DNA from: Podospora pseudocomata
Lineage: Eukaryota > Ascomycota > Sordariomycetes > Sordariales > Podosporaceae
DNA length: 64,000 nt
Reading direction: 5' to 3'
Assembly (NCBI RefSeq): GCF_035222375.1
Contig: NC_085890.1
Coordinates: 930,001 to 994,000, forward strand
Positions within the stretch are counted from its first letter, which is position 1; every line of letters begins with the position of its first letter. Made by a program: the position numbers and the translations under genes. Positions 32,033-43,159 of this stretch are shown here, piece by piece. The notes below the pieces were generated by a model that did no database searches, was not told where the DNA came from, and worked only from the letters and a program-made list of their open reading frames with translations.

Positions 32033-33877
32033 ATGCCCTCCACGGCGCAGACACCACTTCCAAGCAACCAACCCCAACCTCAGATTCGCCGTCTCCCCAC
32101 CCTCCAACCAAAGGCCGATCTGGAGCGTGACCGTGACCGTGACCGTGAACGACGACTCCAGGAGGGCCCGCCGCCGAGAGGGGGTAGTGGACCCGGCGAC
32201 GGAAACACCATGAGCTCGTCGACGCCATCAGCTTCATCGTCTTCAGCATCCGGTGGTGTTGTCGAGAAACCCTACCACGCAAAACGCCCGCACAAAAAGA
32301 GCAGGACCGGCTGTCGGAACTGCAAGTCCAGAAAAGTCAAATGTGACGAGGCAAAGCCGTCATGTCGTGCCTGTACCGCCAGGAACGATCGATGCGTGTA
32401 CCCAGTCATCACACCAACAGCAACTGCCACGGCGGGAGCTCGCAATCGCGGGGCTACTAACAGCAGCAGCTCAGCTGTTGTTGCGACGACTCCCGCACGC
32501 CGACGAGCTCTGGCTCCGGTTCAGGAGCCCGAGTTCATCCCCATGGAGCGCGATGACCTCGAGATGAGGCTCCTCTGGATCTACACCAACAACACTTACA
32601 CGTCCTACTCCTCTGGGCCTTTCCGGCACCGCATGGTTGACCACGTCCTCAGGGCCGACGTGATCCAGCACGCGTTCGCCCACCCGTTCCTGATGAACAC
32701 CTGCCTTGCCATGGCAGCTCAACACATTAACCGGGCGGGCGGCCGTCCCGACATGCATATCCCACCTTCCAAGGAGCTCACCTACCGGGTCAAGGCCCTG
32801 GAGAGCTTCAGAAAAGCAGTCGAAAAGGCCGAAGCGTCGACCTACCCGGCCCTCATCGCCTGCGCATACCTCCTCACCGGTCTGTCAACATACATGTTCC
32901 GCAACAACAACGACAGTCCAACCTCCCTCGTGATCCTCGACTGGATGACAATCTGGCGAGGCATCGGCGCCATCATCGACGTCACCAAACTGCCCACCCT
33001 AGCCCAGTCCGGTCTCCTCCCCATCATCTTCCGCCCCGACATCGACATGAAAACTTCCATCAGCCACTGCCCCGCCTACCTCCTCGACCTAGCCAACACC
33101 CAAGACCCCCTCGACACCCCCTTTCTAGCCGGCTACCGAGAATGCCTCCAAGTCCTCGGATCAGTCTACGAAGAACTCCGACGCTCCGGCCACAACAGCC
33201 ACATGTTCATCTGGCGCGTCATGACCTTCTTCACCTTTCTCGGCCGAGAATTCGTCACTTCAGCCCACCACCGCCGCCCCCCAGCCCTGACCATGATCGC
33301 GCACTACCTCGCCCTCACAACCATCATCTCAGACAGAGTCTGGTGGCTGCAGGACATGGCCCCCCACCAAATCCCCCGCATCTTCAACATTATCGCCGGC
33401 ATGGGACCCCCCCACACCGCTCTGGATCGAACCCTCCCCTTGGAGATCCCAATCCGCTGTCTGGACCCCATGACCAACGACGAAAGATCTAGACTTGTAC
33501 TTCAAGACCCGGACTGGGTCCATCCTCCCGATCATACTGGGGAAATGCCTGTTACTTACGACAGCGCGGAAAGGGAGTACCTCAATACCAAAATGTTGCG
33601 AGGACAGTCGAGGTCTCCGTCTGTTTCTTCCCCTCCTCCGCTGAGTGCGGCGGGGTCGTCGGAACCGCCTAGCCCGCCGGCTCAGAGGAAGGAGGTGGTG
33701 GCGTTGTATACAAAGGATGAGCTGATTATCCCGCCGGAGGATGGGCAGGAGAAGGGGGTGCAGTATAGGCATTTGGAGGGGGCGTATTATGCTGTTGATG
33801 GGGTGAGGGTGACGGATACAGAGTTTTATAGGGCGATGGGGTTGGAGAGGGGTGGGGGGATGATTACGGAGATGTGA
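32033..33877 (+). CDS. Zn(II)2Cys6 transcription factor, UPC2-like subfamily
   Basis: A single exon of 614 residues from the first in-frame ATG. A low-complexity Pro/Gln head includes a DRDRDRDRE run. It precedes a binuclear zinc cluster, C94-x2-C97-x6-C104-x6-C111-x2-C114-x6-C121, flanked by the basic RPHKKSRTG segment typical of UPC2-type factors. Residues from about 170 (MERDDLEMRLLWIYTNNTY) to about 490 resemble the fungal-specific regulatory domain of sterol-uptake-control-like proteins. The tail is Pro/Ser-rich and acidic. UPC2-like factors in yeasts respond to sterol level, but in filamentous fungi this subfamily is large and mostly uncharacterised, so the target genes are unknown. The gene is divergent from ORC5. 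Confidence 0.85.
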   Translation: MPSTAQTPLPSNQPQPQIRRLPTLQPKADLERDRDRDRERRLQEGPPPRGGSGPGDGNTMSSSTPSASSSSASGGVVEKPYHAKRPHKKSRTGCRNCKSRKVKCDEAKPSCRACTARNDRCVYPVITPTATATAGARNRGATNSSSSAVVATTPARRRALAPVQEPEFIPMERDDLEMRLLWIYTNNTYTSYSSGPFRHRMVDHVLRADVIQHAFAHPFLMNTCLAMAAQHINRAGGRPDMHIPPSKELTYRVKALESFRKAVEKAEASTYPALIACAYLLTGLSTYMFRNNNDSPTSLVILDWMTIWRGIGAIIDVTKLPTLAQSGLLPIIFRPDIDMKTSISHCPAYLLDLANTQDPLDTPFLAGYRECLQVLGSVYEELRRSGHNSHMFIWRVMTFFTFLGREFVTSAHHRRPPALTMIAHYLALTTIISDRVWWLQDMAPHQIPRIFNIIAGMGPPHTALDRTLPLEIPIRCLDPMTNDERSRLVLQDPDWVHPPDHTGEMPVTYDSAEREYLNTKMLRGQSRSPSVSSPPPLSAAGSSEPPSPPAQRKEVVALYTKDELIIPPEDGQEKGVQYRHLEGAYYAVDGVRVTDTEFYRAMGLERGGGMITEM

Positions 33878-34023
33878 ATGGGGTTGTGGTTTGGGTTGGA
33901 ATATTCTTCTTTCTTTTGATACCCCCTTTTTTCTTTTCTTCTTCTGTATATACACATTATGACTTCTTTTCTGGCGAAAGGTTAACTTGGGCCAGTAGCT
34001 AATTTTGTTTAGAGGACATTTTC

Positions 34024-34055
<32 letters not shown>

Positions 34056-34905
34056 CCATGAGTTGGCAGTGAGAGAAACGATCTATGTATATCGCCTTTA
34101 TGTGTTGACCGGATTAAAGCGTCAAAAGGCAATGCCGCCGCGTGGGTAGCTGAAATTTTATAGAAACCCAACGAAGGAAGGTTAGGGGAACCCAAAAGAC
34201 ATAAACTTGAATATCCAAAACGTGAATCAATCATGATAAACGACCTCTCCTACCCAAGCCAAGTAAGTCTCCCTATTTCTCGCCTCGCTCTCCGTCTCGC
34301 CGCCTCCGATACCTAGCCATTCGAATCTGCCCTCACAAACACCCTTTCCAGAAGAAAATGCATGTAACCTTCTTATTCAGGCCCTATCTCACCCAGCACA
34401 ACCCAACCACCACACTTGACATCCCATCGATATCACCAATCCTGTTTCCAAATCACAAGAAATACCTCACCCAAATACCACTCATGTCATTACTCATACC
34501 GTAAAATACCAAATCATCAACATCATTCAATTGTGTACCCAACCCTTCCCTCCCCTATTCTAACATCTAACGTACACACAACCCCCTCCCAAAAACCAAA
34601 CCAAAAGCTATGATCTCAAGAAACAAAAGAAAACAATTATTTTAATGCACACACATTCCAATCCATTCCCCTATCCCATGCATCTTGCCTGTTCAATCCT
34701 CTTGCCTCACTCACGTTTCTTTTTTTCTCATTACCAAAAAAAAAAAGGAAAAACAAGAAAAAAAGAACGATTGCTTCATTCAAGAGACACTTCAAAAAAA
34801 GTTTATACATGTACATTAGGGAGACACAAAAAAACCGTAGTTTTCTCCCCCACCTCTGTTTACCCTCCCACCCTTTCATTTACAAAACACCACCATTCAA
34901 AAGAC
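33878..34905. other. Convergent intergenic region with T15A18 palindrome
   Basis: This 1028-bp region lies between the stops of the Zn2Cys6 gene (+) and KGD1 (-). The T15A18 tract at 34024-34056 is listed separately. The rest is AT-rich with CACC/CATC motifs, and there is an A11 run at 34736-34746. No exon-like sequence seen. Confidence 0.5.
34024..34056. repeat. T15-A18 perfect palindrome
   Basis: Fifteen T are followed directly by eighteen A, a perfect inverted repeat about 146 bp downstream of the Zn2Cys6 stop codon, able to form an A-U hairpin in RNA from either strand. Confidence 0.85.
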
Positions 34906-37900
34906 TTACTCCCCCTTGAGCTTGTCCTGAGTCACGGTAAAAGCGCTCTCCAAAAGATCCTGCTCCTCCTTGGTGTGCGACGACTTGAGACCGGTGGCCA
35001 CCGACGCGCTGGGGTTGCGGCCGGCGTACATCACGTGCTTGCGGTCATGGTGCTGCGTGCTGTTGAGCAGAGTCTCGATGCGAGGCTGAGTGTAGCTCCA
35101 AGCACCAGCGTTGAGAGGCTCCTCCTGCGCCCAGACGATGGTCTTGGCGTTAGGGTACTGGTCGAGGTTCTCGCGGAGCTGCTCCCAGGGGAAGGGGTGG
35201 AGCTGCTCGATGCGGGTGATGGCAACGTTGTCGATCTTGTTGTCGGCGCGGTACTTGTGAAGACCGGCATAAACCTGGCCAGAGCAGAGGATGACGCGGT
35301 CAATCTCCTCGGGAGCCTTGATCTCGCCAGACTGGTGGGCTGGGTCGGGGATGATCCACTGGAACTGGGTCTCGCCAATGAACTCCTCAATGTTGGAGCG
35401 GGCGAGAGGATGACGGAGGAGAGCCTTGGAGAAGAAGAGGATGAGGGCTAGACGGAAAGGTTAGCACGGATGGCCATGCAAGACGGACGGAACGGACAGG
35501 GTTCAACTTACGCTTCCGGAATTGCCGGTTCATCTGGCGACGGAGAATGTGGAACAAGTTGGCGGGGGTGGTCATGTAGGCAACCTGCATGTTGCAGTCC
35601 TGGTGCTGGCGGTCGAGCTTCTCGGCCGAGGGGTAGAGGCGAGGATCCTCGTTGCAGAGCTGGAGGAAACGCTCGAGACGGCCGGAAGAGTGCTCAGGAC
35701 CCTGACCATCGTAACCGTGGGGCAGGGACACGACAAGGCCGGTACGCTGCATCCACTTGGTCTCACCAGAGGCGATGAACTGATCAAAGACGACCTGGGC
35801 GTTGTTGGCGAAATCACCGAACTGCGCCTCCCACATGACGAAACCGTTAGGGTCGGTGAGAGAGTAACCGTACTCAAAGCCAAGAGCACCGTACTCGCTC
35901 AGAGAGGAGTTGGAGATGACAAACTTGCCCTGGTCCTTGCCGACGTGCTGGAGAGGGGTGAAGATGTCCTCAGTTTCCTGGTCATGGAAGACGGCATGAC
36001 GCTGGGAGAAGGTGCCACGCTCAACATCCTGGCCAGAAATGCGGACGTGCTTGCCCTCCGTGACAAGAGTACCGAAAGCCAAAGCCTCAGCAGTAGACCA
36101 GTCAATGTTCTTACCCTCGACGACCGACTTGGTGCGGTTGGCAAGGATACGCTTCAGGTTGCGATGGACGTTGAAGCCCTCAGGGGCAGTGCCGATGACG
36201 GTACCAATGTGCTCCAGAGTCTGACGGTCAACACCAGTGGGGTTGTGAGGAAGGACCTCAGTGGCAAGCTCCTTGGGAGACTTGAAGTTGTTCCAGGCAC
36301 TGGTGGTCCACTCCTTGGAGGTAGGCTGGTAGTCCTTGGACTTGGCGAAGCTCTCCTCCAACATGCCCCACACCCACTGCTTGTGCTCCTCTACATCCTC
36401 CTTGGTGAAAGTGCCCTCCTTCAGGAGCTGGTCAACGTAGATCTCGATCTGGGGGTTCTTCTCCTGGATACGCTTGTACATCAGGGGCTGGGTGAAGGAC
36501 GGCTGGTCGGTCTCATTGTGGCCGTGCTTGCGGTAGCAGACGAGATCGATAACGACGTCCTGCTTGAACTCAGCACGCCAGTCGGCAGCGAGCTGGCAGA
36601 CGAAGTTGACAGACTCGACGTCATCGGCGTTGACGTGGAAGACAGGAGCGTCGATGGCCTTGGCGATATCAGTGCAGTAAGCGGTCGAACGGGAGAAACG
36701 GGGATCGGTGGTGAAACCAATCTGGTTGTTGACCACCAGGTGGATGGTACCGCCGGTCGAGAAAGCGGGAAGCTGGTGGAAGCCCAAGCACTCGTAAACG
36801 ACACCCTGGCCGGCAACAGCGGCATCACCGTGAAGGAGGACGGCCATGGCGCTCTTGTGCTCGACCTCATCGTTGTTATAGTGCTGGATGGCACGAACCT
36901 TGCCAAGGACAACGGGGTCCTCAGCCTCCAAATGGGAGGGGTTGGCAACCAGAGACAGCTGCACACGCTTTCCGGAAGGAGTGGGACGCTCAAAGTTCAT
37001 GCCCAAATGGTACTTGACGTCACCGGAACCCTCATCCTCACCACCGGCAGTGCCAGCGAATTCGCTGAAGATGGACTCGTTGGGCTTGCGGACGACGTTG
37101 GAGAGAACGTTGAGACGACCACGATGGGGCATACCAATGACAATGTCCTTGACGCCATAATCGACGCTGCGGTCAATCAGGGCCTTCATGCCGGGAACCA
37201 GGGTCTCGCAACCCTCCAGACCGAATCTCTTGTCGTTGGGGTACTTGGTGGCCAGGAAGGCCTCGAAGCTGGAGGACCAGATGAGACGGTCGAGGATGCG
37301 GCGCTTCTCGTCGATGGAGTACTTGAAGGGCTGGGGAACCTCGAGGCGCTCGCGGAGCCAGTCGCACTTTTCTCTGTCGGGAATGTGGATGAACTCGACA
37401 CCGTAGGAACCGCAGTAGATCTGCTCGCAAGCAGCCACAATCTCACGGAGGGTCATCTTCTCGCGGCCATCCCGCTTGAAGCGGGGCAAGATACCGGGGC
37501 CAAGAGTGTATTCGGTATCCAGGTCCTTCTCAGTGAACTGGTAGTAGTCGAGCTCGAGTTCCTTGGGTCTGATGTTGCCGAAACCAGACTTGTTGGCGTT
37601 ACGGATGCCCAGGGGATCGATCTTGGCCTTGTGGTGGCCACGAGCCTGGTAGGCGCGCACAAGGAGCTGGACCTTGAGATGGTTGGTGACATCGGTACCC
37701 TCACCGATGCCGACACCGGCACCGGCGGCCAAGTTGACAACAGTCTGGTTGCTGCTCGGCACGAGGGACGGGGGAGGCGTGAAGGCCCTGGAGATGGGCA
37801 TGTCACCGCTCTCCATGTTCTTGAAGTAGACCTGCCATGAGATGTGGACGCTCTGGGGATCCTTCTTCCACTGCAGATACATCTCATCGATGTAATTGGC

Positions 37901-38101
37901 CGTGTTACCGGACAGGAAGTTGTCGGCGGCATCGGGAGGGTTATGGAGGGCGCTGTCGAAGCGCTTTTGGGCGGCGACAGCCAGAGGACGACGGCTCGCG
38001 GAGAGCTTGAGGCTGGCACGGGCGGTTACTGTGGCGGTCGAGAAGCATCGCGAGGAGGTCGACGCAGCGCCCTGGAGCGCGCGGAATGAGGTGCGCAACA
38101 T
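34906..38101 (-). CDS. kgd1: 2-oxoglutarate dehydrogenase E1 component
   Basis: Exon 1 (38101-35512) and exon 2 (35447-34906) join across a 64-bp intron (GTAAGT donor, TCTAG acceptor) into 1043 residues, the expected size. The first 40 residues are Arg/Ser/Ala-rich, a mitochondrial presequence. The N-terminal segment [22 protein letters not shown] is the E1o signature that contacts the rest of the complex. The thiamine-diphosphate region includes [19 protein letters not shown] and the [10 protein letters not shown] block. The transketolase-type pyrimidine domain follows in exon 1, and exon 2 holds the C-terminal domain. The enzyme decarboxylates 2-oxoglutarate in the TCA cycle in the mitochondrial matrix (EC 1.2.4.2). 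Codon third positions are C-rich throughout, as expected for high expression; this bias opens a 772-codon frame on the opposite strand. Confidence 0.97.
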
Positions 38102-39302
38102 GGCGGTCGTGGTCCCAGGTCAGGGGGCGGTGACTTGAAATTGTTGTCTGGAGTTGAGGCAAATGTGTGAAAAATCGGCCGCTGAGAGGAAACCCCAAAG
38201 CCGTCCCGTCTAAAATGCGGTACTTCGTATCGATGCGGTATCGTAGTGCCGAGCGTGTTACACCGAACAGCGCAACAACCTGGAACCCAAACCCAGAAAT
38301 GAGCGGCGGAGTAAGTCGTAGGTGGAGGGGAGAGTGGTAGAAAAACGATGCCGCCGTCAGCGAGGAGCAGCAAAAGGCAAACAGAGGGACGGGGAAAAAA
38401 CACAAAGATCAGATCAAGGGGGTGGCCTTTCTGTCTTCAATCTTGATAAAAAAAGCTGGAAAACGAAAATCGAGCGAAATAGTAATGGGTCTCCGGAGGA
38501 TGATGACGGCAATTTTCAGTGAAGGCCCTGGTTCGCCCGCTGCATCGCTGCATCCCTGCTCGGCCCAGCGCACCAACCAGAAGCCACGCTGAGCCCGCGC
38601 CGTTCTGAAGCCGGGTGGTCATGTGGCCAAGCTCGCGGTTGGGCGGAAGGGCCCTTTGACAAGTCGCCGACAGCGAGCCCCAGTGACAGAACAGTGGTCA
38701 CCCGCTCTACGCCCGCACACTAGTCAGTTACATCAGCGAGAGCCCCGGTAGAAGCCGAGTGAGCGCGAGTCTTTTTTCTCTTCCGGGTTTCTCTTTATTC
38801 GGTACTTAAAAGAGTTGGTACTACCTCAACCCAAGGCTGTCATCAACTACTAGCAGCAGGGTAGGCCGTCCAATTTCATCTCATCGCAGGGATTGCTCCC
38901 AACACCTGTTCCAGAAGACGTCTAGAAGTGAATTTGAAATTGGGCTCAAACTGGATGTTGGATCCCGGGACTTAACGCCGCTCCGGGGCCCGGGCGCGTC
39001 ACCAAGAAAATCTGCGGAGCCGAGAGCAACTCTGGGGCACGGAGCACCCGGATTTTATAATTAGTGTGGCTTGGCATCAACGCCGTTGCCTGGAGGTTTC
39101 GTCAATTCAAAGTCCAGCCAACCTTTAATATCGCCTTCAACTGCGCCATTCACACCGCCACACATTCATCAATCTATCCATCCGTTACTCTCAGTCGCGA
39201 GAGAGTGACACTCTATGACACATAGTCGCTTGATACAGCAATTATAAAACCTGACAAGGAACCCAGAGTCAAGTTGGCAGTGAGGCAGTCTGGCTCTCCG
39301 TG
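38102..39302. other. Divergent promoter, KGD1 / TFB1
   Basis: This 1.2-kb region lies between two start codons. It has GC-rich islands (about 38940-39010) and CT-rich leader-like sequence before 39303. I found no gene and no tRNA. Confidence 0.5.
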
Positions 39303-41288
39303 ATGGAGCTCCCTCAGGGAAGGGCGACCTACAAGAAAAAAGATGGCGTCCTCACCTTGACAGAAGACAAGAAATTCCTGATCTGGTCGCCGTTGCCTGC
39401 GAATGGCCCGCCTACGGTATCTCTGGCTTTGGAAAGGATCTTGAACTTGCAGCAGACGCCAGACACGGCGCCCAAGGTTATTCTCAAGGTGATTGAGAAG
39501 CCCAAGAGCACAGAGGAAGGACAAGCAGGAGCGGCCTTTCTCTTCCAGTTTACATCGCCGACAGATGCCCGCGCAGAAGCCAATGCCATCAAAGCTCTGT
39601 TATCACAAATTCTATCTGAACTGCGCGGCAATGATCCCAGTGTTCCCAAGCCTATCGGCACCCCCCAGGCCGATGCCAACGGGGCTGGTGCCTCGGCGGC
39701 CATGTCGTTCGCCAGCACTGTCAACTCCAAGGGCCCAACTGTTCGCTGGTTTGACGACAATGCGTTAAAGGCAGATCTCGAGCTTCAGCGTTCTCTGTTA
39801 AACAAGGACGACGATCTGGCCCAGACGTATGCACAGGCGCTCTCATTGAAACCGCCATCAATATCAGATGCTGCTTTTGATGCTCAATTTTGGTCCACCC
39901 GTATTGGTCTGCTTAGGGCTCATGCTATCGAAGTCAACCAGAAGAAGGGCGCCTACAATGTGCTGTCTACGATAAAACCACGAACCGAAGACGGCGAGGT
40001 CAAGCTCAGTCTGAATCCAGAACAAATTCAAACCATCCTCCACCAACATCCTCTAGTGAGGAGGATATACAACGAAAATGTCCCAAAGGTCTCGGTGGCC
40101 ACCTTCTGGTCCAAATTCTTCCTGAGCAAGCTCTGCAAGAAACTCCGCGGCGAGCGTGTGACCGACATCGACAACACCGAGCCTCTCTTCGACAAGTATC
40201 TGAACGCTCCCAACGACATGGGCTTCACCAGCAAAATCAACGCTGCCCAGCAACTCCCACACATAATCGACATCAACGCCAACGAAGAAAACCAAGGCGG
40301 TTTCAAATCCGGCAACAGAAAAGATGTCGAGATGCGTCCCAGAGCCAACGTCCCCATCATCCGAACTCTCAACTCCATATCTGAGAAAATCATGGCCGAC
40401 GTTGCCCCCTCAGACTTGGATCCCTCGGCCGGTCCCAATGGCATCCCAGATGACACCCGCACCATAGAGGAACTCACTCTCCGCGATCTCAGGGGCGAAA
40501 CCCCTTCTTCTCGCATCATTCTCAACCTCAAGGAGCAGTCTGCCTTATTTCCCACCAACACCCAAACTGCCCAACCCAACTCCACCAACGCTACCGACCA
40601 GGCCTTGTTTGCTCAACAAGACCCCACGGGTGTGTTATTCGAAGTCCAAGCAGACCTCGACATGGTAGACGAGGACCCCTCAGGAGGTCTCGATCTACGA
40701 AAAGGCATAGGTGTCAACGACGACTCCGACGACGAGGCCAACGCTGACCCTACCACTCCCCACGTCACAGCCACACCTCACATCGGCTCCCACAACGCCC
40801 GGTTAGCAGCCAAAAACCAAATCTTGTCTTCACTGAAGAAACGCCAAGCAGAAAACACCTCCCTGTCCTCCTCTGGCATAACCACCTCATCAGGAACTAC
40901 CCTCCCCGCCGAACCACTGACAATCCCAGCCTCGATATCCCACCAATGCTACCTCACCAACGCCTCCACTGTTGAATTCCTCCGCCAATTCTACAACACC
41001 TTCTCAGACAAAAACGCCAACCAGCAAGAACTGAGGTATTACGTCGACGCCCTGGGGAAATCACGCGAAAGAATCGAGGCTCTGGCGGAAGAGGCCGAGA
41101 AGCTAAGAAGGGAGAGGGAACAGCAGGTGATAGACGAGGCGTTCGCCCGGTTCAAAAAGACGGGCGTCAAGGGGAAGAGGCCCAAGATTAGAGGGGGGAG
41201 GGAGGATGTGCTTGGCTTGTTTGAGCAGACGTTAGCTGGGTTGAAGATTGCGGAGCGGGTTTGGGAACAGAGTGGGAGAGGGAGATAG
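39303..41288 (+). CDS. tfb1: TFIIH core subunit Tfb1 (p62)
   Basis: A single exon of 661 residues. The frame also allows a GTG one codon earlier, but the ATG at 39303 starts the conserved MELPQGRATYKKKDG segment. An N-terminal PH-like domain (residues about 1-110; LTLTEDKKFLIWSP) is the module that binds acidic activators and repair factors in TFIIH p62. Two BSD domains follow, about residues 160-225 (ISDAAFDAQFWSTRIGLL) and 240-290 (VSVATFWSKFFLSKLCKKL). The C-terminal third contains helical segments that bind other TFIIH subunits. The complex acts in RNA polymerase II initiation and nucleotide-excision repair. The chance GGGAGG-rich 3' end has codon use unlike the rest. Confidence 0.95.
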   Translation: MELPQGRATYKKKDGVLTLTEDKKFLIWSPLPANGPPTVSLALERILNLQQTPDTAPKVILKVIEKPKSTEEGQAGAAFLFQFTSPTDARAEANAIKALLSQILSELRGNDPSVPKPIGTPQADANGAGASAAMSFASTVNSKGPTVRWFDDNALKADLELQRSLLNKDDDLAQTYAQALSLKPPSISDAAFDAQFWSTRIGLLRAHAIEVNQKKGAYNVLSTIKPRTEDGEVKLSLNPEQIQTILHQHPLVRRIYNENVPKVSVATFWSKFFLSKLCKKLRGERVTDIDNTEPLFDKYLNAPNDMGFTSKINAAQQLPHIIDINANEENQGGFKSGNRKDVEMRPRANVPIIRTLNSISEKIMADVAPSDLDPSAGPNGIPDDTRTIEELTLRDLRGETPSSRIILNLKEQSALFPTNTQTAQPNSTNATDQALFAQQDPTGVLFEVQADLDMVDEDPSGGLDLRKGIGVNDDSDDEANADPTTPHVTATPHIGSHNARLAAKNQILSSLKKRQAENTSLSSSGITTSSGTTLPAEPLTIPASISHQCYLTNASTVEFLRQFYNTFSDKNANQQELRYYVDALGKSRERIEALAEEAEKLRREREQQVIDEAFARFKKTGVKGKRPKIRGGREDVLGLFEQTLAGLKIAERVWEQSGRGR

Positions 41289-41950
41289 AGCAGAACTGGG
41301 AGACAGGACAGCTGAGGGGGGATAGATTGGGATATTCAAGATTGCAGACAAAACAAACAGACAACGGTGGCAGCGGGTGAAGCGGGTGTAATATACTCTT
41401 TGACAAGCATCGATACCATACATTGCTGTTTTTAGAACAGGAGACAAGGGCTAAATTGGATTTGTTTTTCGAATTGTTAATTCAGGGCATATTGTTAACT
41501 GAAAAAGTCGTAAAAACGAAAATGAAAAAAATGAAGAAAAGAGGGTTCGAGTTCGGGTTTATTCGCCTCAAGTGTCAGAGAACCCCGGAGTCCCTGTCAC
41601 AATCACCAGAGTCGCCTTACATCCCTTTGTTAGGTGGAATGGGCAGGAGTAATTTGGCGTCCCCTCATACCACTGTGCCATACCACCCCTCCTCGGGCGT
41701 CCCCGATTGAAAGGCAGGAACAAACTTGGCATCTATAACCCTGTGAGGGAAGGAGCAGCAAGTGTCAGTCAAGGAAGGAGCAGCTGGTGCGGTGTTCATA
41801 ACACGGAAGGAGCAACCCACAGTAACAAAAAAGGAAAGCGCGACCCTGACCATGCTACAGCCCAACACCTCACCACAAAACAGCATACATGGTCTCAATC
41901 TTATATCTTGTTATTATTCTCTATTCCCATCACTTCCCATCCCCCTCCAT
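41289..41950. other. Convergent intergenic region
   Basis: This 662-bp region lies between the TFB1 and CIA1 stops. No exon-like sequence seen. Parts read open on + (from 41762) only because the C-rich antisense of CIA1 lacks stops. Confidence 0.5.
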
Positions 41951-43159
41951 CTACTCCCCTATCCTCACCTCCCAAGCCCTCACAACCCCATCATCCCCCG
42001 TCGTAACCAACATCTCCTCCTGTCTCCCCTCCGCCCCCTTATCAAACCTCCTACACCAAGTAACATGATTAACCTCATACGGCCCATGCGCACCCTCCAC
42101 CTTCGCCCTAACCTTCCACTCATTTGTCTCTTCATCCTCCTCGTAAACAACCAACAACCCATCCCCCCCCGTCGTAGCAACCAATCCACTCTCCCCACTC
42201 CAACCAACCGAGTAAATCTCCCTAGTGTGAACCCTCGGCAACACCCCCTTAACCTCCCACTCCTCCCTCAAACTCTGCCTCATCCTATTCGGCACCCCTC
42301 CCCACCTACTATCCCCCTCCTCTTCCTCCCCCTCCTCCTCCTTGAGTTCCCAAACTTTAACACCCCCCTCCGCCCCAGCAGTCATCAACCTCTGATACCT
42401 CCCATTTTCCCTCTCCCTTTTCTCCCACTCAACCCCCCAAACAGTCCCAACCCCCCCCTCCAGCACACTCACACACCCCCACTCCCCATCCTGATCCTCC
42501 CTCCAAACCCTAACCGTATCATCATAACTCCCACTAGCCAAACAATCACTCCCATACCTCCTCCCATCATGCCTCTTCCCCTGTTTAAAACCCGGCGCAA
42601 AAGCCACAGTTTTCACATCCCCATCATGCTCACTTAAAACAGCAACCGTCTCCCAATCCTCATCCTCCTCTCCATCCTCCCCTCCCGATAAGTGCTCCCA
42701 TATCCAAATCGATTTATCCCTACTGCAAGTAGCTAGATACTGTCCCGACGGACTAAAACTTAACGACTTGACTTCGTTTTCGTGGCCTTCGAGCACGAGG
42801 GTGAATTCCCATTCTTCCTCCTCCTCCTCCTCCTCCTCCCCTTGACCGATGGGTTTTTCGAGCGTGGCAGCAGGGTTATAAGTCCAGATCCCGGCCGTAG
42901 AGTCAAAACTGCCGGTTACGAGACGCAGGTTTTGAGAGGAAGAGGAAGGCTGCCAGGCACAGGATCGGATGGAGCGGCTGTGACCCCCCGTGAGGGACGA
43001 GTGCTTTGAAAAGGTCGCGAGGGAAAACACGGTGACGGTCTTGTCGTGGGTTGTTGCTAGGAGGGGGAGGGAGGGGTGGGGGGTTGATTGCCAGGCGCGG
43101 GTGTAGAGGTCGGGAGTGAAGGTTGCTAGGGGGAGGAGTTGTATTGGTGGTGGTGGCAT
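41951..43159 (-). CDS. cia1: Cytosolic iron-sulfur protein assembly protein CIA1 (WD40)
   Basis: A single exon of 402 residues. Seven WD40-type repeats can be followed. Examples are AWQSTPHPSLPLLATTHDKTVTVF in blade 1, LVTGSFDSTAGIW, LATCSRDKSIWIW, LASGSYDDTVRVW, LMTAGAEGGVKVW, VATTGGDGLLVVY and MLVTTGDDGVVRAW. The opening PPIQLLPLATFTPDLYTRAW and the order of repeats match CIA1/CIAO1, the platform that delivers Fe-S clusters to cytosolic and nuclear apoproteins. Two acidic Glu runs (about residues 110-117 and 270-280) lengthen loops. The 3' half is extremely purine-rich on the coding strand. Other WD40 proteins are possible, but length and repeat wording favour CIA1. Confidence 0.88.
   Translation of the reverse strand: MPPPPIQLLPLATFTPDLYTRAWQSTPHPSLPLLATTHDKTVTVFSLATFSKHSSLTGGHSRSIRSCAWQPSSSSQNLRLVTGSFDSTAGIWTYNPAATLEKPIGQGEEEEEEEEEWEFTLVLEGHENEVKSLSFSPSGQYLATCSRDKSIWIWEHLSGGEDGEEDEDWETVAVLSEHDGDVKTVAFAPGFKQGKRHDGRRYGSDCLASGSYDDTVRVWREDQDGEWGCVSVLEGGVGTVWGVEWEKRERENGRYQRLMTAGAEGGVKVWELKEEEGEEEEGDSRWGGVPNRMRQSLREEWEVKGVLPRVHTREIYSVGWSGESGLVATTGGDGLLVVYEEDEETNEWKVRAKVEGAHGPYEVNHVTWCRRFDKGAEGRQEEMLVTTGDDGVVRAWEVRIGE

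Noticed and set aside
33329-34234. 301-codon frame on - over the Zn2Cys6 3' end
   Set aside because: It runs through homopolymer tracts (Phe and Lys runs) and is antisense to the regulator; no motifs.
35522-37840. 772-codon open frame on + opposite KGD1
   Set aside because: It mirrors the C-ending codon bias of the highly expressed KGD1 gene. The predicted protein is Val/Leu/Gly-rich without motifs, and the sense frame is a clear enzyme.
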